NCBI GenBank assembly: GCA_964554715.1
Contig: CAZKPU010000018.1
Span: 1-28,455, forward strand
Length of the DNA: 28,455 bases
Source: RXOA01 sp964554715
Lineage (GTDB): Bacteria > Bipolaricaulota > Bipolaricaulia > UBA7950 > UBA9294
Direction: 5' to 3'
Under the pieces are notes generated by a model that was given only the letters and a program-made list of their open reading frames with translations, searched no databases and was not told the DNA's origin. A program made the position numbers and the translations under genes. Of the stretch, positions 15,367 to 22,872 are shown piece by piece (position 1 is the stretch's first letter; each line of letters begins with the position of its first letter).

Positions 15367-16136
15367 CGCACATGCCTCCGAATCAGAGCATCCAGCTCCC
15401 CGGAACTCCGCAGCTGTTCCACATACCGGTCGAGTTTCCTGTGCAGTTCCTTCCGGCCCTTGGCAACCAGGAAACGATACGCGCACGGTTCCGACAGTCT
15501 TTGCACACGCCCAGGCCCGATCGCATCTCCTCCAAGGGCAAGACATCTCGCCAGATCGACTGTCATCGGCACCTGCTGCTCGTTGCGCAGCATCTCCGAT
15601 AGCTGATCCAGATCGTCCATTCTCCACGCCGGGGGCGAATCCGAACCTTTGCCACCGATCACGAACAGCGCCGTCTCCAGGTGCGCCTGCGTTGCCAGGC
15701 AGCCTTTCTGATCGTGTGGAAGCATCCCTCCGGCACCGACCTCCGCGTCGCCGCTTCGCACCGCGTCGGCCACCTCTTCGGGAGAAGCGAAGTGGACCAT
15801 CAACTCCAAGTGCTCGTCATGCGCAAAGCCAGCAAGAAGCTCGTACTCAAGCCCGACGAGTCGGGTCCCTTCACGGTGAAACAGTGTCGGGACGTCGGAC
15901 GCAACCACAACCAACCGTCCGGACCTTCGCACCGCAAGCACGTAGATCAGCGTCACCAACGCGGCTCCGATCGCCGCCTCGGCAACCGCCACATCCGGTG
16001 CTCCTTGAAGTGCATACACCGCTGCAAGAAGGAAGCTCAGCACGCCCATCCCGATGATCCCCGTCAACGAGCGATGTCTGGAGAGCGCAAACGCAGCGAC
16101 GAGCGGAACCACAGAGAGCAGGATCAAGAGGATCAC
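15363..16136 (-). CDS. MbhD (DUF4040) membrane domain fused to a family-3 solute-binding-like domain
   Basis: The 257-residue protein starts at a GTG (16136) that overlaps the mrpG stop as GTGA. Residues 1-75 are three helices with the DUF4040/MbhD signature ALQGAPDVAVAEAAIGAALV, corresponding to the central part of classical MrpA. Residues ~76-257 are soluble and resemble the MltF/SBP_bac_3 fold: LVVVASDVPTLFHREG, LVGLEYELLAGFA, a later VRSGDAEVGAGGM and the closing helix LDRYVEQLRSSGELDALI. The soluble part is short for the family (~180 instead of ~220 residues), so one lobe is reduced. By the positive-inside rule (RHR after helix 1, RR after helix 3), the soluble domain would face the cytoplasm. 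Its ligand is unknown. The domain assignment rests on motif patterns, not on a search. Confidence 0.82.
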   Translation of the reverse strand: MILLILLSVVPLVAAFALSRHRSLTGIIGMGVLSFLLAAVYALQGAPDVAVAEAAIGAALVTLIYVLAVRRSGRLVVVASDVPTLFHREGTRLVGLEYELLAGFAHDEHLELMVHFASPEEVADAVRSGDAEVGAGGMLPHDQKGCLATQAHLETALFVIGGKGSDSPPAWRMDDLDQLSEMLRNEQQVPMTVDLARCLALGGDAIGPGRVQRLSEPCAYRFLVAKGRKELHRKLDRYVEQLRSSGELDALIRRHVR

Positions 16137-16435
16137 GATGGATCCTCCGTCCCAGTGTGTCTTGAGGTGAACGCGCTCTTGGCGATGCTGTGGGTTGCGA
16201 TCGGATTGGTGATCAGAAGCAAAAGAAGCAGAAGCAGCAACCGCCAATCGCTTGCTTGCCACCCAGCGAACAGCACGAGCGAAATGAGAATCAGCCCCAG
16301 TCCCGCGTTGTCGGAAACGCCGCTTGCCTGCAACCGCGAGTACACATCCCGAAATCGAAGGATGCCGATCGTTCCGATGATGACGAACACGGCTCCGGCT
16401 GCCGCCAGCGCATGCGCCGCTCCATTCAGGATCAC
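16133..16435 (-). CDS. mrpG: Na+/H+ antiporter subunit G (MnhG/MbhC)
   Basis: A 100-residue protein starting at GTG 16435, which overlaps the mrpF stop as GTGA. Three helices are visible: AAHALAAAGAVFVIIGTIGIL, NAGLGLILISLVLFAG and a long Leu tract before ITNPIATHSIAKSAF. The motifs GTIGILRFRDVYSRLQASGVSDNAG and TNPIATH are diagnostic for MnhG. The Leu tract is coded by a CTT/CTG-rich run but has normal length for the family. It ends by overlapping the MbhD-fusion start. Confidence 0.95.
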   Translation of the reverse strand: MILNGAAHALAAAGAVFVIIGTIGILRFRDVYSRLQASGVSDNAGLGLILISLVLFAGWQASDWRLLLLLLLLLITNPIATHSIAKSAFTSRHTGTEDPS

Positions 16436-16686
16436 GATCGTCGCACTCCTCGCTCGAGGAATTGAGACACGATCACAACGCCAAGGAAGCTCAACATTCC
16501 GTAGACCAGAGCCACATCGAGCAGCACGGTCCGGCCCTCGGCGATTCCGACCAGCGCGAGCAGGAGGATCCCTCGATTCGAGACGGCGTTGTAGGCAAGC
16601 AACCGATCCCAGGCCGTCGGACCGCGGAAGAGCCTCCACAGCACCGCGACCAGGCTCGCCGCTACAGCGATCTCAACGGCGCGCAT
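16432..16686 (-). CDS. mrpF: Na+/H+ antiporter subunit F (MnhF/MbhB)
   Basis: This 84-residue membrane protein has the family pattern LFRGPTAWDRLLAYNAVSN, followed by two helices and VLLDVALVYGMLSFLGVVIV. I choose the ATG at 16686, preceded by GGGAG at a suitable distance; this overlaps the mrpE end by 14 bases. Length and three-helix layout are normal. It acts in the membrane arm of the antiporter with mrpE and mrpG. Confidence 0.94.
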   Translation of the reverse strand: MRAVEIAVAASLVAVLWRLFRGPTAWDRLLAYNAVSNRGILLLALVGIAEGRTVLLDVALVYGMLSFLGVVIVSQFLERGVRRS

Positions 16687-17167
16687 CGGGATGCTCTCCC
16701 TTGAAAAGCGACTCCACCCGGGTCTCCAGCGCCTCCTTGATCTCCTGCCAGTCGCCGGATGTCCCGTGGCGCTGCAGCCAATGGATATAGAGAAGATCCC
16801 CCTCACTGACAAGAGAGATCGTGGACGGGGTCAACGTGATCGAGTTTTGCAGAAGGAACTTCCCGGTGGGATGCTGTACTCGAGTCGGAACGGCGACCAC
16901 GCGGCCCTCCTCCTCGCCCGAGAGGATCAGCCAGCTTGTTCGAAGCGTCGACACGGTGAACCTGTGGACAAGGGTCGCCACGAATGCGGGAGCGGCCCAC
17001 AGCCACCGCCGGATTCCGCGCCAGCCGAATCCCGGCGCCTCACCGGAGAACAACAGCCTTCGGATGCACCACACGACAGCCGCGGCAACCGCTCCGAAAA
17101 CCAGCGAGGTTCGGTCCACCCGTTGGGCGAGAGCCACCCACATGCACAGGAGAAACAGGATCGCCAT
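16673..17167 (-). CDS. mrpE: Na+/H+ antiporter subunit E (MnhE/MbhA)
   Basis: This is a 164-residue protein with two N-terminal helices and a cytoplasmic C-terminal half. The family motif NSITLTPSTISLVSEGDLLYIHWL is clear, and SWLILSGEEEGRVVAVPT precedes it. The ATG at 17167 has SD GAGGAGA. It is the first antiporter gene, 45 bases after the PKD lipoprotein gene; a short CCGCA-GCG-TGCGG hairpin lies just before the SD and might affect initiation. No promoter is evident, so the operon may be read from upstream of pepQ. Confidence 0.94.
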   Translation of the reverse strand: MAILFLLCMWVALAQRVDRTSLVFGAVAAAVVWCIRRLLFSGEAPGFGWRGIRRWLWAAPAFVATLVHRFTVSTLRTSWLILSGEEEGRVVAVPTRVQHPTGKFLLQNSITLTPSTISLVSEGDLLYIHWLQRHGTSGDWQEIKEALETRVESLFKGEHPDARR

Positions 17168-17212
17168 GCCGTCTCCTCACCCGCACGCTGCGGTCTCCGG
17201 TGTCGACGTTTC

Positions 17213-18157
17213 TTACTCCTCAATCCGGACGACGAAGTCGTCGAAGAACGCGTTACAGCCGACGTCGTGCTGATCATCGCCCACCATCAGCAAGTACACG
17301 CCCCCCTGCGAAAGCTTCACATCCTGTTGTACTTCGAAGATCCGTTGGTCGTCGACGTCCACAGTCATTCGATCCTCGGAGTATGAGAATTCGTAGCGAT
17401 GCCAGCGGTAGACGCCCGGGACGAACGCAGTCGGATGCGCCGTCTGTGTACCGTACTCCGAAGCCTCCACAACCCACGTCGTTCCGTCGGCGTAGCGAAG
17501 AAACGGAAGCGTCCCCGCCAGGTCGTCGATGCTGGACCGAGCCGGATAGATCACAAACCCGTATCCGTCGCGAGTCCGAGTCGCCATGACCGAAACCTGG
17601 CACACAATCCGCTGCCCTTCCCGAAGAGGCGGGAGTTCCACCGCCGTCATCCTCCGATGCCACGCCTCGCTTCCACTGAAGATGTGAAGGGCGTAGTCCT
17701 GCGCCGATGACACATACTCCACCGCTCCTTCCCGGGCGTTGGCCCACGTGGGATCAAGCGGCCAATTCGCACTCGCCGCTTCTCCAACCGCGAAATCCTC
17801 ACGGAGCAACTCACTTCCGCTGCGCACATACACGGTCACGTCATGCGCAATGGACATACGGTCACCGCCGGTGTCTTCGATCGTGAGTTCCACAGTGTAG
17901 ACGCCGGAACGCGAGAAAACTGTCTGGACCTGCATTCCGGCACCGGTCTCTCCGTTTCCAAACGCCCAGTCATACGCCACGATCCGTCCCCGGCTGGCAC
18001 TCGCATCGAACATCACCGCCTCACCCGCGTATACAACCACCGGCGACACAGTGAACGATGCCTGCCCGGCCGGTAACAGCGTACATCCCGACGCAACAGC
18101 CAACACTCCCATACACACGGTCACCAGAATCAGGCGACCGGCTCTAGCCGACAACAA
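17213..18157 (-). CDS. Lipoprotein with PKD domain and C-terminal lectin-like region
   Basis: I place the start at TTG 18157: AGGAG lies seven bases upstream, and it opens a compact lipoprotein signal with lipobox AVASGC (lipidated Cys25). The start overlaps the pepQ stop by 14 bases. An in-frame ATG at 18199 would add 14 residues. After the Cys comes one PKD domain (about residues 35-115: YAGEAVMFDASASRGRIVAY, DWAFGNGETG, SGVYTVELTIED). A ~185-residue region follows with the pattern of concanavalin-like jelly rolls (LLREDFAVGEAASANW, a WHRYEFSYSEDRMTVDVDDQ-like strand pair, FFDDFVVRIEE), similar in style to domains of polysaccharide-binding or 3-keto-disaccharide hydrolase proteins. It probably sits on the envelope surface and binds carbohydrate. 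No catalytic residues can be assigned. Confidence 0.85.
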   Translation of the reverse strand: MLSARAGRLILVTVCMGVLAVASGCTLLPAGQASFTVSPVVVYAGEAVMFDASASRGRIVAYDWAFGNGETGAGMQVQTVFSRSGVYTVELTIEDTGGDRMSIAHDVTVYVRSGSELLREDFAVGEAASANWPLDPTWANAREGAVEYVSSAQDYALHIFSGSEAWHRRMTAVELPPLREGQRIVCQVSVMATRTRDGYGFVIYPARSSIDDLAGTLPFLRYADGTTWVVEASEYGTQTAHPTAFVPGVYRWHRYEFSYSEDRMTVDVDDQRIFEVQQDVKLSQGGVYLLMVGDDQHDVGCNAFFDDFVVRIEE

Positions 18158-19250
18158 GAAGCTTCTCCTTGGGGAACCCAGTAATGATCTCGCAGCCATC
18201 GTCGGTCACCACCACATCATCCTCGATACGCACTCCTCCATATCCGGACAGATACACGCCCGGCTCCACCGTAACGACCATCCCCGTCTTCAGCGTGTCC
18301 TTGCTCTTCTGCGAGAGCCGCGGGGCTTCGTGCACTTCCAGTCCGATGCCGTGCCCGAGCCCATGCCCGAAGTGCTCGCCGTGACCGGCCGCGGCAATCA
18401 CATCGCGCGCAGCCGCATCCACCTCGACACCGCTCGCTCCGGCATGCACGGCATCAATCCCCGCCAGGTTCGCCCGAAGGACGAGCTCGTAGATCTCGCA
18501 AGCCTGCTTCTTCGCTTCCCCGACCGCGAACGTCCTTGTCATGTCCGACCGGTATCCGCGGTAGCACGCGCCGATATCAAACAGCAACAGATCGCCGTTC
18601 TTCAGAGGTTGCGGATCCAGCGCCGGGTTGTAGTGATTCAGCGCCGTATTCGCCCCGGTGGAAACATTGCTCTCAAAGGCGACATCCTCGGCTCCCGATT
18701 CACGGATCAGAAGATCGAGCTGCAGGGCAACCTCGATCTCCGTCATTCCGACGTGAATCCGCGGCAACAGCCTTTCAAGTGCTCGATCGGTGATCTCCGC
18801 TGCGCGACGAAGAAACGCGAGTTCGTCCGCTTGCTTCGTGATCCGTTGCTCGCTTAGCGGATCGGGAAGTGAGACAAGTTCGGCTGTCAGAAGCGGCTTG
18901 ATCTGTTCCACCCAACGATGCGTGACTCTCGACGACGCGAATGCAACGCGAGCAAAACCTTCGGATCCGATCGCTTCCGCGGCACCGGTCGTCAGCCAGT
19001 TTGCCGATTTTCCGACCTCGACGCCCGTCCCTGCCGTCTCACGCTCCGCCTGTTCCACATAGCGTGAGTCTGTGAGGAGGACAGCCTTCGGTTCGCCTGT
19101 CGACGCAGACACCAACAACGAACCTTCGCCCGTGAACCCCGTCAGGTAGCGAAGAGAGACCTTATCCGTTCCTTCGTAATTGACAGCGATCAACACGTCC
19201 GCGTCGACCGCCTCAATGACCTTCTGCCATCTCGTGCCGTAATCGACCAT
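18144..19250 (-). CDS. pepQ: Xaa-Pro aminopeptidase/dipeptidase, M24 family
   Basis: A 368-residue creatinase-fold metallopeptidase that cleaves N-terminal Xaa-Pro bonds. The C-terminal catalytic domain shows the five-ligand metal site: Asp in LLLFDIGACYRGY, Asp in RSDMTRTF, His in GHGLGHGIGLEVHEAP, Glu in VTVEPGVYL and Glu in GVRIEDDVVV. The N-terminal creatinase domain (RYLTGFTGEGSLLVSA, LLTDSRYVEQAE) is normal. The ATG at 19250 has AGGAG ten bases upstream. pepP and pepQ types cannot be separated safely, so the symbol is tentative. It is first in the minus-strand run leading into the lipoprotein and antiporter genes, and diverges from pheS. Confidence 0.93.
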   Translation of the reverse strand: MVDYGTRWQKVIEAVDADVLIAVNYEGTDKVSLRYLTGFTGEGSLLVSASTGEPKAVLLTDSRYVEQAERETAGTGVEVGKSANWLTTGAAEAIGSEGFARVAFASSRVTHRWVEQIKPLLTAELVSLPDPLSEQRITKQADELAFLRRAAEITDRALERLLPRIHVGMTEIEVALQLDLLIRESGAEDVAFESNVSTGANTALNHYNPALDPQPLKNGDLLLFDIGACYRGYRSDMTRTFAVGEAKKQACEIYELVLRANLAGIDAVHAGASGVEVDAAARDVIAAAGHGEHFGHGLGHGIGLEVHEAPRLSQKSKDTLKTGMVVTVEPGVYLSGYGGVRIEDDVVVTDDGCEIITGFPKEKLLVVG

Positions 19251-19361
19251 ACTCTGCTTACTCCTCTCACCTGTGCATTCTCCCGGTTTCGCCCCATGAA
19301 GACACGTCCATACTACTCGATCCTCCGCTTCCACAGCCACCGCCGATCGCCTCGGGCGCCG

Positions 19362-19390
19362 TTGTGGGCCTCCGGCCCGGCCGCTATACT
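19362..19390 (+). promoter_or_regulatory. Predicted promoter of pheS
   Basis: TTGTGG (19362-19367) and TATACT (19385-19390) are separated by 17 bases. The spacer holds a GGGCC-TCC-GGCCC palindrome (19366-19378). Predicted +1 is near 19397, only about six bases before the ATG at 19403. There is no SD. Confidence 0.6.
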
Positions 19391-19402
19391 TCTCTTCTTG
19401 TC

Positions 19403-20421
19403 ATGGAACTCGCGAGATTACGCCAACAAGCGGACGATGTTGCAGGGCGGGCACGCGCTCGGCTCGAGCAGGTCACAGATCCGGCCGGGCTTGAAGCGTT
19501 TCGGGTCGAATTCCTCGGCCGCAAGGGGGAGATCTCGGGGTTATTCCGGTTGCTTGGGTCGCTGTCTCAAGAGCAGAGGTCGCAGGCCGGCGAACTGCTC
19601 AACAACCTCAAGACCTCCACGCAACAGGCGTTCGACGAACGTCGTGCGGCGCAGGACCGCAAAGCGGGGGCGGAACGTCTTGCCCGCGAGGAGCTCGATG
19701 TCACGCTTCCCGGGAGCAGTCGTTCGATCGGTCATCTCCATCTACTGACCCAGGTCCAGCATGAGATCGAAACGATCTTCCTTCATATGGGGTTTGATGT
19801 CGCCGCGGGTCCGGAGATTGAGACCGACTACTACAACTTCGAGGCGTTGAACATCCCCCCGGATCATCCGGCACGCGACGATTGGGATACGTTCTACATC
19901 GACGACACGCATCTTCTGCGCCGACGGGGCACCCGCGGCCACGTGCAGGTTGGCCTGGGGCCGNNNNNNNNNNCAGTACGCCGCCCGTTCGCATTGTCTG
20001 TCCGGGGCGCTGTTATCGCCGCGATACGCAGGATGCGACGCACTCGCCCGTGTTCTTTCAGGTCGAGTTGTTGTGGGTTGAGCACGGACTGACCCTAGCG
20101 AACCTCCGCTACGTCATCGGCTTGTTTGTGCACGAGTTCTTCGGCCCCGGATACGATGTGCGCCTCTCCGGCGACTTCTTCCCGTTTACCGAGCCTTCCG
20201 TCCAACTGCACATGCGCGAGCCGGGCGCCGAGAAATGGCTTGAGATCGGAGGTGCCGGCATGGTCGATCCGGCCGTTCTCAGCAACGTGGGGTATGATCC
20301 GGAAGCGGTCACCGGTTTCGCGTTCGGGTTCGGAATCGAGCGGATGGCGATGCTGAAGTACGGCGTCACCGATATCCGCACGTTCCTCACCAACGACCTC
20401 CGCTTCATCCGTCAGTTCTAA
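19403..20421 (+). CDS. pheS: Phenylalanine--tRNA ligase alpha subunit (interrupted by assembly gap)
   Basis: The class II synthetase alpha chain starts at ATG 19403 with the N-terminal coiled-coil (GLEAFRVEFLGRKGEISGLF), then LTQVQHEIETIFLHMGFDVA, GPEIETDYYNFEALNIPPDHPARD (motif 1 region), a 10-N gap, motif 2 (VRIVCPGRCYRRDTQDATHS) and motif 3 (GFAFGFGIERMAMLKYGV). The two halves are in different frames because the gap length is arbitrary. Just before the gap, the expected LLRTHTSPVQ reads LLRRRGTRGHVQ, so the 30-odd bases next to the gap are probably erroneous. The usual FHQVEGL reads FFQVELL, possibly a real lineage variant. pheT is not adjacent: the next gene is convergent fabF. The gene is intact as far as can be seen. 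Confidence 0.93.
19964..19973. other. Assembly gap (10 N) inside pheS
   Basis: Ten N mark a scaffold join. Both sides are pheS, so contig order and orientation are supported. True missing length is unknown, and the flanking ~30 bases look unreliable. Confidence 1.
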
Positions 20422-20463
20422 GACAAGACAACGGAAGCCAGAAGCAACCCTGATCGCAAGAGG

Positions 20464-20499
20464 ATCGCTTGCTCTCCGATTCGGATCTCGTCAAGCGAT
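20464..20499. terminator. Possible hairpin between convergent pheS and fabF
   Basis: ATCGCTTG (20464-20471) pairs with CAAGCGAT (20492-20499), with a smaller TCCG/CGGA pairing in the 20-base loop. There is no T tract on either side, so termination is only suggested by position between two gene ends. Confidence 0.35.
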
Positions 20500-20540
20500 G
20501 AGGCCTCGTCTCGCAGGTGGCGAGGAGGGTGTCTCACACC

Positions 20541-21757
20541 CTACGGCGCTCGGAGAATCAACACAGCGTTCTGCCCCCCGAACCCGAACGAATTCGAGGC
20601 CGCAACACGGATCTTCTTGCTCGTCGACACCGGTGTGTAATCCAGATCACATTCAGGATCGGGGGTCTCAAGGTTGAGCGTGGCGGGGATCCGTTCGTGC
20701 TTCATCGCGAGCACCGTGGCAATCGCCTCCACGGCGCCGGCAGCGCCCAGGAGATGACCGATCTGCGATTTCGTCGAACTGATACTCACATCGCTCCCGG
20801 CTGCTCNNNNNNNNNNAGCACCGTCGATGTGCCGTGTGCGTTGATGTAATCGATGTCTTCTGCGGCCGCGCCGGCGGCGCCCAGCGCCGCTTGGATCGCA
20901 CGCGCCGCACCGTCCCCGTCTTCACAGGGCGCCGTGATATGAAACGCATCCGCCGTCATCCCGCAGCCAGCCACTTCGGCCAGGATCTCCGCGCCTCTGT
21001 GCTTGGCGTGATCCTCCGATTCGAGCACAACGAACCCGCCCCCTTCACCGATGACAAATCCATCCCGGTCCTTGTCAAATGGACGGGATGCACGCTCCGG
21101 CTCATCGTTGCGGCTCGACAGCGCCCCGATCTTCACGAACCCCGCGTAGGCGATCCGAACCATCACGGCCTCGGCTCCCCCTGCCAGCGCATAATCGATC
21201 GATCCTCCTGCAACAAGCTGCGCCGCCGTCGCGATGGCGTGCGCCCCACTTGCACAAGCCGACACCACGCCGAAGTTCACACCCTTGAGGCCGAACTCGA
21301 TCGAGATCTCACCGGCAATCGCGTTCGGCATGAGCCGGGGAATGAAGAACGGGCTGACCCGCCGAGGACCGCGATCGATCATCTCGACGAAGTTCTCCTC
21401 CATCGTTTGCAGGCCTCCGATGCCTGTCCCGGCAACCACACCGCCTCGCAGCGGGTCGACGGCACGAGGATCAAGCGCTGCATCCTCCAGCGCGAGCCTC
21501 GCCGCAGCCAGCGCGAACTGCGCACCACGATCGAGATGACGAACGCGGCGCTTGTCCATATGCTGCAGCGGGTCGAAGTCGTCCACCGGCGCACCGATCT
21601 TGACATCGATGCCGTCGAGATCGACCCGATCCTCCACCCGGCGCACCCCGGACCGCCCGCTGATCAGGCCGTCCCAGAAGGACGTGCTGCCTGTACCGAT
21701 CGGAGTGATCGGTCCCAGTCCGGTGATCACAACTCGCCGCGATTCCGGTCTATCCAC
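20541..21757 (-). CDS. fabF: 3-oxoacyl-ACP synthase II (interrupted by assembly gap)
   Basis: A condensing enzyme of fatty-acid elongation. Reading from GTG 21757 (SD GGAGGGGAG), it shows RRVVITGLGPITPIG, the nucleophile Cys168 in VSACASGAH, the first catalytic His in NAHGTST just before the gap, and the second His in TKSQIGHLLGAAG after it, ending in SNSFGFGGQNAVLI. The gap (20807-20816) replaces roughly 50-60 bases judged from the family spacing between NAHGTST and SSTKS, and breaks the frame artificially. The start overlaps the atpC stop by eight bases. It is the last gene of the era-led minus-strand operon; no other fab gene is nearby. Confidence 0.94.
20807..20816. other. Assembly gap (10 N) inside fabF
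   Basis: Ten N mark a scaffold join, leaving an 833-base contig between the two gaps. FabF motifs on both sides support the join. About 17-20 residues of FabF appear to be missing. Confidence 1.
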
Positions 21758-22115
21758 GGCTCCCCTCCAGCCCCTGTAACCAGTGAAGCCACGAAGCTTC
21801 TTCTTCCTCCGAGGCCGCTTCCGCTTGTTGGATCCGCCGGTCGAGCTCCGAGCCGTCGATCTCGTCGGAGCGATGTGCTTCCGAGACAAGCACAGTCACA
21901 TCGCCCTGCTCGCCGACGTTCATCGCACCGGAGCGAACGGCGAATGCTTCCTCACGTTCGCTCGTCTTGATCCTGAGAACTCCGCGATCGAGTGCAGCAA
22001 GAAGAGGAGCGTGTCCCTCCATGATTGCGAATTCGCCGCCAGCCGAGCGGGCGACCACCATCGTCGCCTCACCATCGAACAATGCCGCATCGCCGCAAAG
22101 CATCGTGCAGTGCAT
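21750..22115 (-). CDS. atpC: F1 ATP synthase epsilon subunit (orphan location)
   Basis: The 121-residue protein follows the epsilon beta-sandwich pattern: LFDGEATMVVARSAGGEFAI, MEGHAPLLAALDRGVLRI, FAVRSGAMNVGEQGDVTVL, then a C-terminal helical part (ELDRRIQQAEAASEEEE) that in the family regulates ATPase activity. The ATG at 22115 has SD GGGAGGG. Unusually, it is not next to atpD: it lies between recO and fabF. A predicted promoter (22139-22168) sits in the 49-base gap after recO, so it may be expressed apart from the upstream genes. Length is slightly short for epsilon but complete. Confidence 0.88.
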   Translation of the reverse strand: MHCTMLCGDAALFDGEATMVVARSAGGEFAIMEGHAPLLAALDRGVLRIKTSEREEAFAVRSGAMNVGEQGDVTVLVSEAHRSDEIDGSELDRRIQQAEAASEEEEASWLHWLQGLEGSRG

Positions 22116-22138
22116 GAATCAACCCTCCCGGATGAGGA

Positions 22139-22168
22139 ACTATAGACAACAACCTCCGAGCGGTTCAA
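22139..22168 (-). promoter_or_regulatory. Predicted internal promoter for atpC-fabF
   Basis: On the minus strand TTGAAC (22168-22163) and TATAGT (22144-22139) are 18 bases apart. Predicted +1 near 22132 gives a short leader with the atpC SD. The -35 overlaps the recO stop codon. Confidence 0.5.
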
Positions 22169-22869
22169 GGAGCGCGGGCAAGCCGTTTCGCGTACTCGTT
22201 GACAAGCGCTGTGGCCGCTTGAACATCCGCTTCCTTCAGTCGTACAACTCCGGCCCGTTCCAGCGGCTGCTCGAGTAACCGGTCGAGCGCTCGCGCCGCT
22301 CCGAGGTGAAGCGAGATCCCGCCTCGATCTTTTCGGCATCGATCGCAAAGGACCCCTCCCGATTCTGGCGAGAAGGCAAGCCGCAACGTAGTACCACCAC
22401 ACCGAACGCACCGAAGAAGAGACGGCCTGTGTCCGAGCAGTGAGATCACCTTGAGCATCGTCGCCAGCCACAAAGTATCCACGCAAGCTCCGTTCCGGTC
22501 GAGCGCTCCCAGGAACTCTCGGATCGTCCGCAAGACCTGCCGCTCCGGTTGATGAAGCGCGAGCAGTCGCTCGGTAAGCTTCGCCGCCGTAAGGGCGCGC
22601 ATCGTCTTGTTGTAGTCGCTCTTCAAGGCAGTGTGCCCGTCGACGATGGACACCTGACTCACAAGATCCAGCCCCGTCTTCTCGTAGAAGACGACTTCGA
22701 CATCATTCAGGAGATCCAGAGCTCCGCCGACGCGGCTTCGCGCCCCACGAGCCCCTTTCGAGATCTGGTGGCGCATGCCCCACTGCTCGGTGAACAACGA
22801 GATGATGAGATCCGATTCCCGGAACGGCTTCACGCGAAGGACGATCCCCTCGCCGCGCTGGAGTCCCAC
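22165..22869 (-). CDS. recO: DNA repair protein RecO
   Basis: The 234-residue RecO helps load RecA in the RecFOR pathway and anneals SSB-coated DNA. The N-terminal OB-fold (GIVLRVKPFRESDLIISLFT, KGARGARSR) is followed by a helical domain and a four-Cys zinc site: Cys154 and Cys157 (LRCVRCG), Cys175 and Cys178 (LCDRCRK). The GTG at 22869 is preceded by GGAGGAG, which overlaps the deoC stop three bases away. era and recO are often near one another in bacteria, which fits the operon led by era. Confidence 0.94.
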   Translation of the reverse strand: MGLQRGEGIVLRVKPFRESDLIISLFTEQWGMRHQISKGARGARSRVGGALDLLNDVEVVFYEKTGLDLVSQVSIVDGHTALKSDYNKTMRALTAAKLTERLLALHQPERQVLRTIREFLGALDRNGACVDTLWLATMLKVISLLGHRPSLLRCVRCGGTTLRLAFSPESGGVLCDRCRKDRGGISLHLGAARALDRLLEQPLERAGVVRLKEADVQAATALVNEYAKRLARAP

Positions 22870-22872
22870 GTC

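Noticed and set aside
12720..17167. Antiporter operon as a broken mrp cluster that lost mrpA
   Set aside because: Gene order and the separate MbhD and MbhE parts match intact Mbh modules, and all genes are coupled by short overlaps without remnants of a NuoL-like half.
19403..20421. pheS as a frameshifted pseudogene
   Set aside because: The frame change coincides exactly with the 10-N gap, and all class II motifs outside the gap are intact.
20541..21757. fabF as two separate genes or a pseudogene
   Set aside because: The Cys-His-His active site is split only by the N gap, and family spacing predicts the missing piece.
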